DNA of 64,000 nucleotides from Torulaspora globosa (lineage: Eukaryota; Ascomycota; Saccharomycetes; Saccharomycetales; Saccharomycetaceae). Where the stretch lies: positions 248,001 through 312,000 of the forward strand of contig NC_050727.1 of the NCBI RefSeq assembly GCF_014133895.1. Direction: 5' to 3'. The position numbers and the translations under genes were made by a program. The notes under the pieces were generated by a model. That model was not told the DNA's origin. It saw only the letters and a list, made by a program, of their open reading frames with translations, and searched no databases. Below are positions 20,120 to 29,543 of the stretch, piece after piece (the first letter of the stretch is position 1; each line of letters opens with the position of its first letter).

Positions 20120-21197
20120 GTTAACCGCAGCAACAACGATTCAATCCCAGCGAGACAGAGGGTCTAAATTGACTTGCTAGTTGTCCTTATCCTCTTCTAC
20201 CAACCACTATGTATATCCAACGTAGACAGTTGAATTAACGATCATTACGTACGTGCCGTTGATCAAGAGCTGAACTACTAGAAGGATGCCAGCAGTGTAT
20301 GAAGTCAGTAGTGCTCAGTTGGTCTGGCGGCAGGTTTCAGGTCAATTCAGTCTTGTTTTGAACCTGGGTACTCTGTCAGACGCTGCGAAAGAAAGTGCTA
20401 GAAGGTCCAGAACAAGCGAGTGTCGAATAGCTGTCCGTTTCTTACCGGAGACTTCTGTAAGCGATGTCCTCTGAATCCATTCTGATGAACTGCGGTTAAC
20501 CAAAAGCGCTATCCACTATGAGTAACGCCCGTACAGGAAGTTTTCATACAATTTCTCTTATCGATACGATTATGGACTAATCCCCCGAATCCCTAGCTGT
20601 AATGTTATCGCTGAGTTGATCACGACACTACCAATTTTGGAACCTGAGGCAGCCCAATGCGATATGGTCGAAAACCTATGTTATTCCAGGTTCCAGATCG
20701 TGCCTGAGGAGCCCGATATCAACTTATCGGGCAAGGCCTGTTTGTCTCGATCAGCCGCTCAAGGCTTGTTTTACAAGTCTAGGTGGGTCAGCAACCATAA
20801 CTTTCTTGCCATAGAGATGAAATTAAGTGAGCAAGCTGGCGGTCGTAACACGGCTAACGCTTTCGGAATTATGTGCTTTAGCTATGCCTGAAAGGAACAG
20901 TCACGGAGGATCGTAAGGTCGTGACTCCTTAAGAACACAACCGATCGAACTTGACTACCGTTCCACTTTTGCGAATGGATCTCGGGTAAGCTGGGATCTG
21001 TATCTTCGAGCCTTTTATAGTTCCGCGTTATCATTTTCACATGTTGGAAAGCATGTGAAAATTTTAATTGAAAAGAAAATGGATTGGCAGATTGGCAGCA
21101 CCTCGAGCAAGCAGATCAGCTAAACTATTTATCACCACTCTTGTTCCATAAGTTAAGTTGCTTGCCGGTAGCCAGTACAATCGGCTCGGGATTAACA
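20120..21197. other. Intergenic, RSM27 and HNM1 promoters; ancestral block junction
   Basis: No gene is supported in this 1.1 kb; the longest frame (20616-20891) has no recognisable domain. A perfect 8-bp hairpin lies at 20711-20718/20725-20732 and a 7-bp inverted repeat (AGTCACG/CGTGACT) at about 20899-20926. A Reb1 core CGGGTAA is at 20983-20989. In S. cerevisiae terms the gene order jumps here from YGR215 to YGL077. Confidence 0.5.
21034..21061. promoter_or_regulatory. Inverted pair of inositol/choline-responsive elements
   Basis: TTTTCACATG (21034-21043) and CATGTGAAAA (21052-21061) form a perfect 10-bp inverted repeat around an 8-base spacer. Each arm contains the Ino2/Ino4 core CATGTGAAA. 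They lie about 140 bases before the HNM1 ATG. HNM1 is a known Ino2/Ino4 target in S. cerevisiae. Confidence 0.8.
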
Positions 21198-22859
21198 ATG
21201 GCTGGCGTCTCTCGGACTTCCTCTTACGACGTCGATGTCGCATCTCAGGGCGAATTGCACAACAGAGATTCACGCCTGCAAAAAACAGACTCCAAAACCG
21301 AATTGGATGTGGCTTACGACAATCACGGTGGAGAAATTCACCTGCGGAAATCTTTCTCCTTATGGTCGATCCTTGGGGTGGGTTTTGGCCTAACAAATTC
21401 GTGGTTCGGAATCTCAGTCTCCATGGTCACTGGTATCTCTTCTGGTGGACCCATGATGATTGTTTATGGTATCATAATCGTGGCTCTGGTATCGGTTTGT
21501 ATTGGGATATCTCTGGGTGAACTATCCTCTGCCTATCCTCACGCGGGAGGCCAGTTTTGGTGGTCGTTGAAATTGGCGCCACCAAAGCACAAAAGGTTTG
21601 CGGCCTATCTATGTGGTTCGTTTGCGTATGCAGGATCTGTCTTTACAACTGCTTCTACAACGCTGTCAGTGGCCGCCGAATTGGTTGGTATGTACGCTTT
21701 GACGCATCCCAATTTTGAGGTAAAGAGATGGCACGTATTTGTCTGCTTTGAGCTGTTGCATCTGTTTTTGCTGATATTCAATTGCTATGGTAGATCGTTG
21801 CCACTTATCTCGGCGTCTTCGCTGTATATTTCTTTGCTATCCTTCTTCACAATCACCATTACCGTGCTTGCATGCTCCAGTGGTAAGTTTAATGATGCCA
21901 AGTTCGTCTTCGCAACCTTTTACAACGAAACAGGCTGGAAAAACGGAGGAATTGCGTTCATAGTCGGTCTCATCAACCCTGCATGGTCTTTCTCCTGCTT
22001 GGATTGCGCCACCCATATGGCGTTTGAGGTCGAGAGACCGGAAAGGGTCATTCCTATCGCGATAATGGGCACTGTCGCTATTGGCTTTGTTACATCTTTC
22101 TGCTATGTGATCTCTATGTTCTTCTCTATTCGTGACCTGGCTGGGTTAATGCAATCTAACACAGGTGCACCAATTCTGGATATCTACAACCAGGCTCTCG
22201 GCAATAAGTCTGGTGCTATATTCTTGGGATGCTTGGTTTTGTTTACTTCCTTTGGCTGCGTCATTGCCTGCCACACTTGGCAGGCAAGACTGGGCTGGTC
22301 CTTTGCCAGAGATAGGGGTCTGCCATTTTCCCGTTTTTGGTCCCAAGTTAACCCGCAGGTGGGCGTCCCGCTGAACGCACATTTGATGTCTTGTGCCTGG
22401 GTCTCGTTAATCGGCTTGCTATATCTGGCATCGAGCACTGCTTTCAATTCCCTAATCACCGGTTGTATCGCCTTCTTACTGCTATCGTACGCCATCCCGG
22501 TCATATGTCTGCTGCGTAAGAAACGTCAGATCAAGCATGGTCCCTTCTGGCTAGGTCCAGTCGGCTATTTTGCGAACATCGTTCTTCTTTGCTGGACAGT
22601 CTTCAGCATTGTCTTCTTCTCTTTTCCTCCAACCTTACCAGTGGATAGAAACAATATGAACTACGTCTGTGTGGTCATAGTTGGTTTCACACTCTACTCA
22701 TTAGCGTATTGGAGGTTTAAAGGCCGTAAAGAATTTTCTGCCATAGCGGAGGAAGAGGAATTACTCACCAACTTGGTTCCTACAGAAGACTCCGACATCG
22801 AACACAGCCAACCGGAAATGGTTCTTATGACTGGCAAAGACTCCAAATCCAGCGAATGA
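21198..22859 (+). CDS. HNM1: Choline/ethanolamine permease Hnm1
   Basis: Hnm1 imports choline and ethanolamine for phospholipid synthesis at the plasma membrane and belongs to the amino acid/choline transporter family. From the ATG at 21198 (context AACAATGG) the protein has 553 residues (about 563 in S. cerevisiae). It has a polar N terminus, then about 12 spans beginning at FSLWSILGVGFGLTNSWFGI. Family blocks include YPHAGGQFWWSLKLAP, NPAWSFSCLDCATHMAFEVERPE and QARLGWSFARDRGLPFS. The frame extends upstream without an ATG and is not coding there. DBP3 follows on the same strand as in YGL077C-YGL078C. Confidence 0.95.
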   Translation: MAGVSRTSSYDVDVASQGELHNRDSRLQKTDSKTELDVAYDNHGGEIHLRKSFSLWSILGVGFGLTNSWFGISVSMVTGISSGGPMMIVYGIIIVALVSVCIGISLGELSSAYPHAGGQFWWSLKLAPPKHKRFAAYLCGSFAYAGSVFTTASTTLSVAAELVGMYALTHPNFEVKRWHVFVCFELLHLFLLIFNCYGRSLPLISASSLYISLLSFFTITITVLACSSGKFNDAKFVFATFYNETGWKNGGIAFIVGLINPAWSFSCLDCATHMAFEVERPERVIPIAIMGTVAIGFVTSFCYVISMFFSIRDLAGLMQSNTGAPILDIYNQALGNKSGAIFLGCLVLFTSFGCVIACHTWQARLGWSFARDRGLPFSRFWSQVNPQVGVPLNAHLMSCAWVSLIGLLYLASSTAFNSLITGCIAFLLLSYAIPVICLLRKKRQIKHGPFWLGPVGYFANIVLLCWTVFSIVFFSFPPTLPVDRNNMNYVCVVIVGFTLYSLAYWRFKGRKEFSAIAEEEELLTNLVPTEDSDIEHSQPEMVLMTGKDSKSSE

Positions 22860-22966
22860 CCGCGCTCTTCTATGCCTTAGCCAATCTTGTAAATTAGCAC
22901 CTGATTGTATTAAAATCGAATTAATTTGTGACGCTGACGCCCGTTTCTTTTTGCTGTCACCTCTTC

Positions 22967-22988
22967 GAAAATTTTTCCAGCTCATCGC
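22967..22988. promoter_or_regulatory. RRPE and PAC elements before DBP3
   Basis: GAAAATTTTTC at 22967-22977 matches the RRPE core and GCTCATCGC at 22980-22988 is the complement of PAC. The close RRPE-PAC pair about 110-130 bases before the ATG is the hallmark of ribosome biogenesis promoters. Confidence 0.8.
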
Positions 22989-23095
22989 GACTAATAATGC
23001 CAAAATACTGCTAATCTATACAATAAATGAGTGTCAAGAGCTACAGTTTTGAAAGCAACAGTGGTCAATTGCTTAATCGTCACTAGTATAAGATC

Positions 23096-24622
23096 ATGAC
23101 GAAAGAAGAGATAAAGGAGAAAAAGAGAAAGTCTCAAGATGATCTGAAAACGGAGAGGAAAAAGCACAAGAAAGATAAGAAGGATAAGAAGGACAAGAAA
23201 CACAAGAAGGATAAAAAGGACAAGAAAGATAAGCGGGAGGAGAGCAAAGAAAACTGTATCGAGCAGATAGAAAAGGTCGACACTGGTGCTGTTATTCACA
23301 AGTCTTCCGAACCTGAGATCAGTGCTTTCTACAAGGAAAATGAAGTTAGTGTGGATTATCCAATTGAAAGGCATATCCAGCCTGTGTTAACGTTTGATGA
23401 GCTATCCTTGGATTCAAGAATACAATCGGCTCTTTCCGTTTTTACAAAACCAACGCCTATTCAATCTGTCTCCTGGCCTTACCTTTTGTCGGGGAAAGAC
23501 GTTATTGGTGTCGCCGAGACCGGTTCTGGTAAGACGTTCGCATTCGGTGTGCCAGCAATCAATAAACTGGTTACTCAATCCAGTAAACCGAAGGGAGTAC
23601 AGGTATTGGTCATTTCGCCAACCAGAGAACTTGCCTCCCAGATTTATGACAATCTGGTTCTTTTGACTGAGAAAGCGAAGCTAGACTGCTGTTGCGTCTA
23701 TGGCGGTGTGCCAAAACATGAGCAAAGGGAAAAATTAAAGAAGACGCAGGTGGTAGTGGCCACTCCAGGAAGATTGCTGGATCTGATGCAGGAGGGCTCT
23801 GTGGATTTATCCAATGTTTCATACTTAGTGCTTGACGAGGCTGATAGAATGCTGGAAAAGGGTTTTGAGGAAGACATCAAGAACATTATGAAAGAGACGA
23901 ACACTAAAGGTAGACAGACGCTGATGTTCACGGCCACCTGGCCAAAAGAAGTCCGTGAACTGGCCTCCACTTTCATGTCTGATCCCGTAAAAGTTTCGAT
24001 CGGTAACAGAGACGAATTGAGTGCGAACAAGAGGATTACCCAAGTTGTGGAAGTTATTGAGCAATTCCAAAAGGAGAAGAAACTACTTGAACTGCTGAAG
24101 AAGTACCAGTCGGGAGCCAAGAAGAACGACAAAGTGCTGATTTTCGCCCTATACAAGAAGGAAGCTGCCAGAGTCGAGCGGAATCTGAAGTACAACGGCT
24201 ACAAGGTTGCTGCAATTCACGGTGACTTGTCGCAGCAACAAAGAACACAGGCTCTGAGCGAGTTCAAATCCGGAGCTTCGAACCTCCTTTTGGCCACCGA
24301 CGTCGCCGCTCGTGGTCTCGACATACCAAACGTCAAGACAGTGATTAACCTGACCTTCCCGCTCACAGTGGAAGACTACGTCCACAGGATTGGTAGAACC
24401 GGGAGAGCGGGCCAGACCGGCACCGCACATACCCTCTTCACGGAGCAAGAAAAGCATCTAGCCGGTGCCCTCGTAAACGTTCTTAACGGCGCCAATCAGC
24501 CTGTGCCAGAGGATCTGAAGAAATTCGGAACGCATACTAAGAAGAAAGAACACAGCGCATACGGCGCCTTCTATAAAGACGTCGACATGAATAAGAAACC
24601 TAAGAAGATAACATTTGACTAA
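23096..24622 (+). CDS. DBP3: DEAD-box RNA helicase Dbp3
   Basis: Dbp3 is a nucleolar ATP-dependent helicase needed for efficient 25S rRNA processing. The protein has 508 residues (about 523 in S. cerevisiae). Residues 20-50 are tandem KKDK-type repeats, the recalled Dbp3 hallmark. The helicase core has Q motif [10 protein letters not shown], motif I AETGSGKT, Ia PTRELAS, Ib TPGRL, II DEAD, III as TAT rather than [12 protein letters not shown] and [12 protein letters not shown]. The RRPE-PAC pair upstream fits its role. Confidence 0.97.
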   Translation: MTKEEIKEKKRKSQDDLKTERKKHKKDKKDKKDKKHKKDKKDKKDKREESKENCIEQIEKVDTGAVIHKSSEPEISAFYKENEVSVDYPIERHIQPVLTFDELSLDSRIQSALSVFTKPTPIQSVSWPYLLSGKDVIGVAETGSGKTFAFGVPAINKLVTQSSKPKGVQVLVISPTRELASQIYDNLVLLTEKAKLDCCCVYGGVPKHEQREKLKKTQVVVATPGRLLDLMQEGSVDLSNVSYLVLDEADRMLEKGFEEDIKNIMKETNTKGRQTLMFTATWPKEVRELASTFMSDPVKVSIGNRDELSANKRITQVVEVIEQFQKEKKLLELLKKYQSGAKKNDKVLIFALYKKEAARVERNLKYNGYKVAAIHGDLSQQQRTQALSEFKSGASNLLLATDVAARGLDIPNVKTVINLTFPLTVEDYVHRIGRTGRAGQTGTAHTLFTEQEKHLAGALVNVLNGANQPVPEDLKKFGTHTKKKEHSAYGAFYKDVDMNKKPKKITFD

Positions 24623-24948
24623 TTCAATCGCTGTAACTAGGAAGTGTATATTAGATAATATAGATGGTGCTTTGCCACGCCTGCAAGCCTAGAGCGATCG
24701 CTCGAACCAGGAACGACAGAAGAACCAAAGAAAGCCAGGATGTAGCCACCTGGCGACCAAGAAGTGAAGGCCGCTAAGGAGATTACATGGCCAGCTTCAG
24801 GTCCAGCATTAATGGTTTTATACTATTCGGCTCAATCACATGACGCTATGTCTTATACTAAGCGACTGCCAGCATACACTGGGAGATCTCACATATATCA
24901 AAGTAGATTCAACTGAAGGCTTTGGATGCAGTTTGGTATCTATTCAGC
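24623..24948. other. Intergenic, DBP3 to OXR1
   Basis: No gene is seen. A perfect 12-bp palindrome GAGCGATCGCTC lies at 24692-24703, just after the DBP3 3' region. The rest is presumably the DBP3 3' end and the OXR1 promoter. Confidence 0.4.
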
Positions 24949-25764
24949 ATGGTGTTTGGCATGAGGCAAGCCCTCGATAGGCTCAAGACAGCTATATCCC
25001 CAGAAGAGGCGAGTAGTCGCTCGTCATCGCCGGTATCGACCGCAACTGAGCAATCAACTAGAAAATCTTTGAGGGTTAGACGGGGAAGTGTTGACGGGGG
25101 CCTGATTTATCAAGATGATGCCTTGCCTACTGTAAAACTCAATGGGTATCTGCCCACGACTAAAAACAAGCTTCTGATGCCTGATATGTGCGACGAGTTA
25201 CGAAATTTAATGCCCACGAGAGTGCAATTGTATACAGACTGGCAGCTGTTGTATAGCCTCGAGCAGCACGGCGCATCCCTGAGGTCATTGTATGACAACG
25301 TAGCACCAGAGAGAGCGACGCCCATGAGAGTTGGGTACGTGCTGGTGATCAAAGATCGCAAGCACGGGATATTTGGTGCCTACACGAACGAGCCTTTCCA
25401 CCCTACCGAAAATAGGCGATACTATGGGAATGGGGAGTGCTTTCTGTGGAAGATGGACAGAGTTCGTGGTTTGAGCATTGGTGAACGTCGTGATACCGGC
25501 TGCCAGAGCGAGGAAAAGGTCCACGACGGTGAGTACGGATGGCAGTTCAGAGGCTATCCGATGACTGGAGTCAACGAATTCGCCATCTATTGCCAGTCCA
25601 AGTTTCTTTCTTTGGGCGCGGGAGACGGTCATTACGGCCTGTGGGTCGACGACAGTTTATTGCATGGGGTTTCCTGCCCCAGTCTCACCTTCGGCAACGA
25701 CGTGCTGAGCCGGGAGGGCAGGAAATTTCACATTGTAGCTCTGGAAGTATGGCGAGTAGGATAA
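24949..25764 (+). CDS. OXR1: TLDc-domain oxidation resistance protein Oxr1
   Basis: Oxr1 is a TLDc protein linked to oxidative stress resistance and, in yeast, to disassembly of the vacuolar ATPase. The protein has 271 residues (273 in S. cerevisiae). A Ser-rich N-terminal part leads to the TLDc domain from about residue 75. It includes WQLLYSLEQHGASLRSLYDN, VLVIKDRKHGIFGAYTNEPF, GAGDGHYGLWVDDSLLHG, FGND and the closing FHIVALEVWRVG. The ATG at 24949 is the first in frame; the one at 24961 is also possible. It is tail-to-tail with KXD1. Confidence 0.95.
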   Translation: MVFGMRQALDRLKTAISPEEASSRSSSPVSTATEQSTRKSLRVRRGSVDGGLIYQDDALPTVKLNGYLPTTKNKLLMPDMCDELRNLMPTRVQLYTDWQLLYSLEQHGASLRSLYDNVAPERATPMRVGYVLVIKDRKHGIFGAYTNEPFHPTENRRYYGNGECFLWKMDRVRGLSIGERRDTGCQSEEKVHDGEYGWQFRGYPMTGVNEFAIYCQSKFLSLGAGDGHYGLWVDDSLLHGVSCPSLTFGNDVLSREGRKFHIVALEVWRVG

Positions 25765-25819
25765 CCACCCGTCAGTTCTAGTCGTTCAATGTCTCGTGGC
25801 ATGGACGTCTGTCGGGTTA

Positions 25820-26416
25820 TCATGGATCTGACTGACTCTCAGGACTCTCGCCAAACTGACGCTCCAGCACTTTCTCCCTGGCTTGGTTCAACTCGATAGG
25901 ATATGCAGTACCAAGCTCAGCATTGATCTTGCTGATTGTCTCTCTGGTCTGTCGCAGGTTGTGTCGCATGGCTTTCGATGTCTCGGCACCTCGCTCAAAG
26001 CGACTCTTAAAATGGGCCAACTGCTCTTTGGTGCTATCTATCAATTGCTTCAGTTTCATACTCCTCGCATTAATCACAGCAGATGTCTTGGTTTGCAAAG
26101 AGATGGCTTCTGCAAAATCGGCTGAGTTAATAGCCTGAATTAACGAATCAAATATGTACTTAGAAACATCCAGCATCGGTCCCGCATCCTGTGAGTCCAT
26201 AAAAAGCCCACTGCTGGCTCCAGGAACCAAATTATCCAAAAACATGTCCCCGTTACTGTCCTCTATGTTCGAATTATCCACCTCATCGTCGCTACTGCCT
26301 TCGGACAGCTGGCTCACTATTTCAGCAGGCATTGGGATCGCATACGCTTGAGAGTCGATGCTGGGACTTTGTGACCTCTTGGAGTCATAGTCGGCACACT
26401 CATCACGGTCAGACAT
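25820..26416 (-). CDS. KXD1: BLOC-1 subunit Kxd1
   Basis: Kxd1 is a subunit of the yeast BLOC-1 complex on endosomes, which regulates Vps21. The protein has 198 residues from the ATG at 26416 (about 218 in S. cerevisiae). The N-terminal third is acidic and Ser-rich. The C-terminal half is the KxDL coiled coil (SRSMKLKQLI-type helix ...KEQLAHFKSRFERG...RQTRETISKINAELG). The frame continues upstream but with no ATG. It is divergent from APL5 with only 150 bases between starts. Confidence 0.88.
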   Translation of the reverse strand: MSDRDECADYDSKRSQSPSIDSQAYAIPMPAEIVSQLSEGSSDDEVDNSNIEDSNGDMFLDNLVPGASSGLFMDSQDAGPMLDVSKYIFDSLIQAINSADFAEAISLQTKTSAVINARSMKLKQLIDSTKEQLAHFKSRFERGAETSKAMRHNLRQTRETISKINAELGTAYPIELNQAREKVLERQFGESPESQSDP

Positions 26417-26566
26417 CAATGCTTTTGCAGGCAATTAAGCATTTTTTATACCTTCATAATATAGTGTATTTTTTGTCTAAGTCTTAAGGAAATCGCCCTA
26501 CAGCATACTAACTAGACATTACTCTAAGATGATAAAGAGAGACCAGAAGTCCACAAGATAATCGCT

Positions 26567-29377
26567 ATGACATCTTTATATGCTCCGTCTGCCGATGATG
26601 TGAAGCAGAGACTTCGACCATTTGGTATATTCTTCGAAAAATCGCTAAAGGATCTCATTAAGGGCATACGATCCAACAATGGAACACCTGAAAAATTGCA
26701 GCAATTCCTGGCTCAGGCCCTCAGTGAGTGCCGAGAAGAGGCCAATTCTCCCGACATGAACATAAAGACCAACGCGATCCTCAAGTTGACGTATCTGGAA
26801 ATGTATGGTTTCGATATGTCATGGGCGAACTTCCATATACTGGAAGTTATGAGTAGCAGTAAGCTGCAGCAGAAACGGGTAGGATATCTTGCTGCTTCGC
26901 AGTCATTTCATAAGGACTCCGATGTCTTGATGCTGGCCACTAACTTGATGAAGAAGGATTTGAAGTTTGGCGGAAACTACGACGTGGTGAAGGTTGGAAT
27001 TGCATTAAGCGGATTGTCTACCATCGTTACTCCGGCGTTGGCAGCGGATATCTGCGATGATTTGTTCAGTATGCTGAATAGTCCGAAGCCCTATATCAGG
27101 AAAAAGGCGGTTACAGCGCTGTTCAAGGTCTTTTTACAGTACCCGGAGGCGTTAAGAGATAACTTTGACAAGTTTGCGGCTAAACTTGAGGATGATGATA
27201 CTTCTGTGTTGTCGGCTATGGTGAGTGTGATTTGCGAGCTTTCCAAGCAAAATCCTAAGCCGTTTATCCAGTTATCGCCAATACTCTATGAGATCTTGGT
27301 TACTATATCCAACAATTGGATCATCATCAGACTGTTGAAGCTTTTTACTAATCTATCGAAGATAGAGCCAAAACTGAGACCCAAGCTTTTACCCAAGATC
27401 CTCGAGCTTATGGATTCTACAATGGCGACGTCGGTGTTGTATGAGTCCATAAACTGTATTGTGAAAGGTAACATGCTAGATGGGCAAGAATACGATACGG
27501 CGATTTGCTGCTTGGACCGTCTGCACAACTTCTGCGACTCGTCTGATCCAAATTTAAGGTATATTAGTTGCGTTTTGTTCTACAAGATTGGTAAGATCAA
27601 TGTCGCGTTTATCTCTCAGTTCGACAAACTGGTGCTTCGTTTGTTGAATGACGTTGACATTTCCACTAGATCAAAGGCATTGGAGCTCGTCGAGGGTATA
27701 GTCAACGAAGATAACTTGCAAAGCATAGTATTGACGCTACTAAAACAACTTACAGAAGAAGGCAAGGCAGTTATGAAAATCGGTGCTTCGAGATTCGAGT
27801 CAACGAAGGAGATTTCGATCGTAATTACGGAATCATACAAAACAAAGATGATGAATACAATCATCCACATATGTTCGATGGATGACTACTCCAACCTCAG
27901 CGACTTTAACTGGTACAACAGCGTTCTGCTTGATATTGCCATGTTGTGCCAAGAGCTGTCAGAACCAAGATTGGAGCAAAAAATTGGTGAACAGTTTAGG
28001 AACATTATGGTCAAAGTGCCTAGTATGAGAGAGGATACTATGTCAACTATAATAAAATTACTCTCCACTGACAGCATATACACACAAATACCAGGAGTTT
28101 TGAAAGAACTCATTTGGAGTCTTGGAGAGTTTTCCTCTTTAATAGACAACGGTGATGACTTAATTGAGTCCATAATAGCGAAGGACCACTATTATGCGCC
28201 TAGCGTTCAGCAGATTGTAATTATTGCATTGCTGAAAATCTTCAGTCATTGGAGCAACAATCATGAGCATACCGATCGAGCTCGATTGAAAGGTATAATG
28301 AGATCCCTTCTGCGATATCTAGAGAGGTTGTCCTGCTCCAAATATTTTGAGGTGCAGGAGCGTGCTATTGAGTCAATGGAATTGCTGAAGCTAAGTAGCG
28401 AGGCGTTAAATGATGATCCGGATGGGCTTCCACTTTTGATTAGCGATGTGATACCTAGTCTTTTTAACTACTATGAGTTGAAACCGATCTCATCTGGGGC
28501 CCAGCAGCAGATGCAACGTAATGTTACAGTGGATTGTGAAACACCTTTTTTGACTGCTGAAGAATTGGAACAGATTCTCGAACAGGATGGAAATACTAGC
28601 GTGCATTCCGAAGGATCTATGGCTAGCGATATTAGCGATATAGAGCCCAGCGAAGAGATCGCCTATTCCAGCTCTGATGAGAATCAGCCGACTAAGGACT
28701 GGGCTTTGTCGAAGGAGGAAAAGGAAGAACTGGAGAGGCGAAAGAAGGAGGAAAGACAATCAAATCCATTTTATCTCGCAGAGGAAGAAGTGCAAGCCAG
28801 GACCAACAATGATTTGTTAGACTTCGAAGAAAATGCACATGATGAACAAAGCGCCAATGTGATCCGATTAAATAGAACAGCGAACGTTACAGGTCCAGAT
28901 GAATTCGATAAAAGCCAAACAAAGAGTAAGAAGAAAAAGAGATCAACTAAGAGAGTGGAAATCCTGCCCGATGAAGTGATTCAAGCAAGCAATGGAGATG
29001 CTACGATTCCCGGTTCTGACATGAAGCCCTCACGAAGCTCTCCTTCAATCTCATCGCTGACTTCCTCCAACAAAAAGATCAATTTAAGAACCCAAAATAA
29101 ATTGGAAAATTTCGACTTTTCAAAGCCCAAGGCTTCTTCCGTGCTTCTCGGCAATGCTGCCGAGGCTTCTGGGAGCCAAGATGAGCAAGTGGAACTGGAG
29201 AAGCTTAGACAAAAGTTCGCCAACCAGGCTCTTGTCGGGCCCACCGACGGCAACAGCGATGAAGAGGTGGTTGTCATAAAGAAAAAGAAGAAGAATTCGA
29301 GCAAGAAAAAGCGTAAGGAATCATCTAAGACAAATTCAACGCCGGCGAACGATGAACCTGATATTCTGGAACAGTAA
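26567..29377 (+). CDS. APL5: AP-3 complex delta subunit Apl5
   Basis: Apl5 is the large delta subunit of AP-3, which sorts cargo such as alkaline phosphatase from the Golgi to the vacuole. The protein has 936 residues (932 in S. cerevisiae). The adaptin HEAT trunk fills roughly residues 1-620, opening with RPFGIFFEKSLKDLIKGIRSN and including KTNAILKLTYLEMYGFDMSWANF and RKKAVTALFKVF. The C-terminal third is charged and disordered with a KEEKEELERRKKEERQSNPF segment and KKKKKNSSKKKRK near the end. It lies on the same strand 166 bases before DDC1, as in YPL194W-YPL195W. Confidence 0.97.
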   Translation: MTSLYAPSADDVKQRLRPFGIFFEKSLKDLIKGIRSNNGTPEKLQQFLAQALSECREEANSPDMNIKTNAILKLTYLEMYGFDMSWANFHILEVMSSSKLQQKRVGYLAASQSFHKDSDVLMLATNLMKKDLKFGGNYDVVKVGIALSGLSTIVTPALAADICDDLFSMLNSPKPYIRKKAVTALFKVFLQYPEALRDNFDKFAAKLEDDDTSVLSAMVSVICELSKQNPKPFIQLSPILYEILVTISNNWIIIRLLKLFTNLSKIEPKLRPKLLPKILELMDSTMATSVLYESINCIVKGNMLDGQEYDTAICCLDRLHNFCDSSDPNLRYISCVLFYKIGKINVAFISQFDKLVLRLLNDVDISTRSKALELVEGIVNEDNLQSIVLTLLKQLTEEGKAVMKIGASRFESTKEISIVITESYKTKMMNTIIHICSMDDYSNLSDFNWYNSVLLDIAMLCQELSEPRLEQKIGEQFRNIMVKVPSMREDTMSTIIKLLSTDSIYTQIPGVLKELIWSLGEFSSLIDNGDDLIESIIAKDHYYAPSVQQIVIIALLKIFSHWSNNHEHTDRARLKGIMRSLLRYLERLSCSKYFEVQERAIESMELLKLSSEALNDDPDGLPLLISDVIPSLFNYYELKPISSGAQQQMQRNVTVDCETPFLTAEELEQILEQDGNTSVHSEGSMASDISDIEPSEEIAYSSSDENQPTKDWALSKEEKEELERRKKEERQSNPFYLAEEEVQARTNNDLLDFEENAHDEQSANVIRLNRTANVTGPDEFDKSQTKSKKKKRSTKRVEILPDEVIQASNGDATIPGSDMKPSRSSPSISSLTSSNKKINLRTQNKLENFDFSKPKASSVLLGNAAEASGSQDEQVELEKLRQKFANQALVGPTDGNSDEEVVVIKKKKKNSSKKKRKESSKTNSTPANDEPDILEQ

Positions 29378-29543
29378 AAGGCGCTAACTAGGTAAATATA
29401 AGTCATTTTATAGTCTTTCAAGTTCAACGTTTCTAGCGATGGAGTCGTCCGCGACAGATTAAGTCGGCGATTGTGACTGAATAAGGTTGGATGAGCGATG
29501 AGGAATCGCGAAATAACAAGGAAGTCCGAGGTGAGCTTCCCCC

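Noticed and set aside
20616..20891. Ninety-one-codon frame between RSM27 and HNM1
   Set aside because: It lacks recognisable domains and yeast-like codon use and lies in a promoter region.
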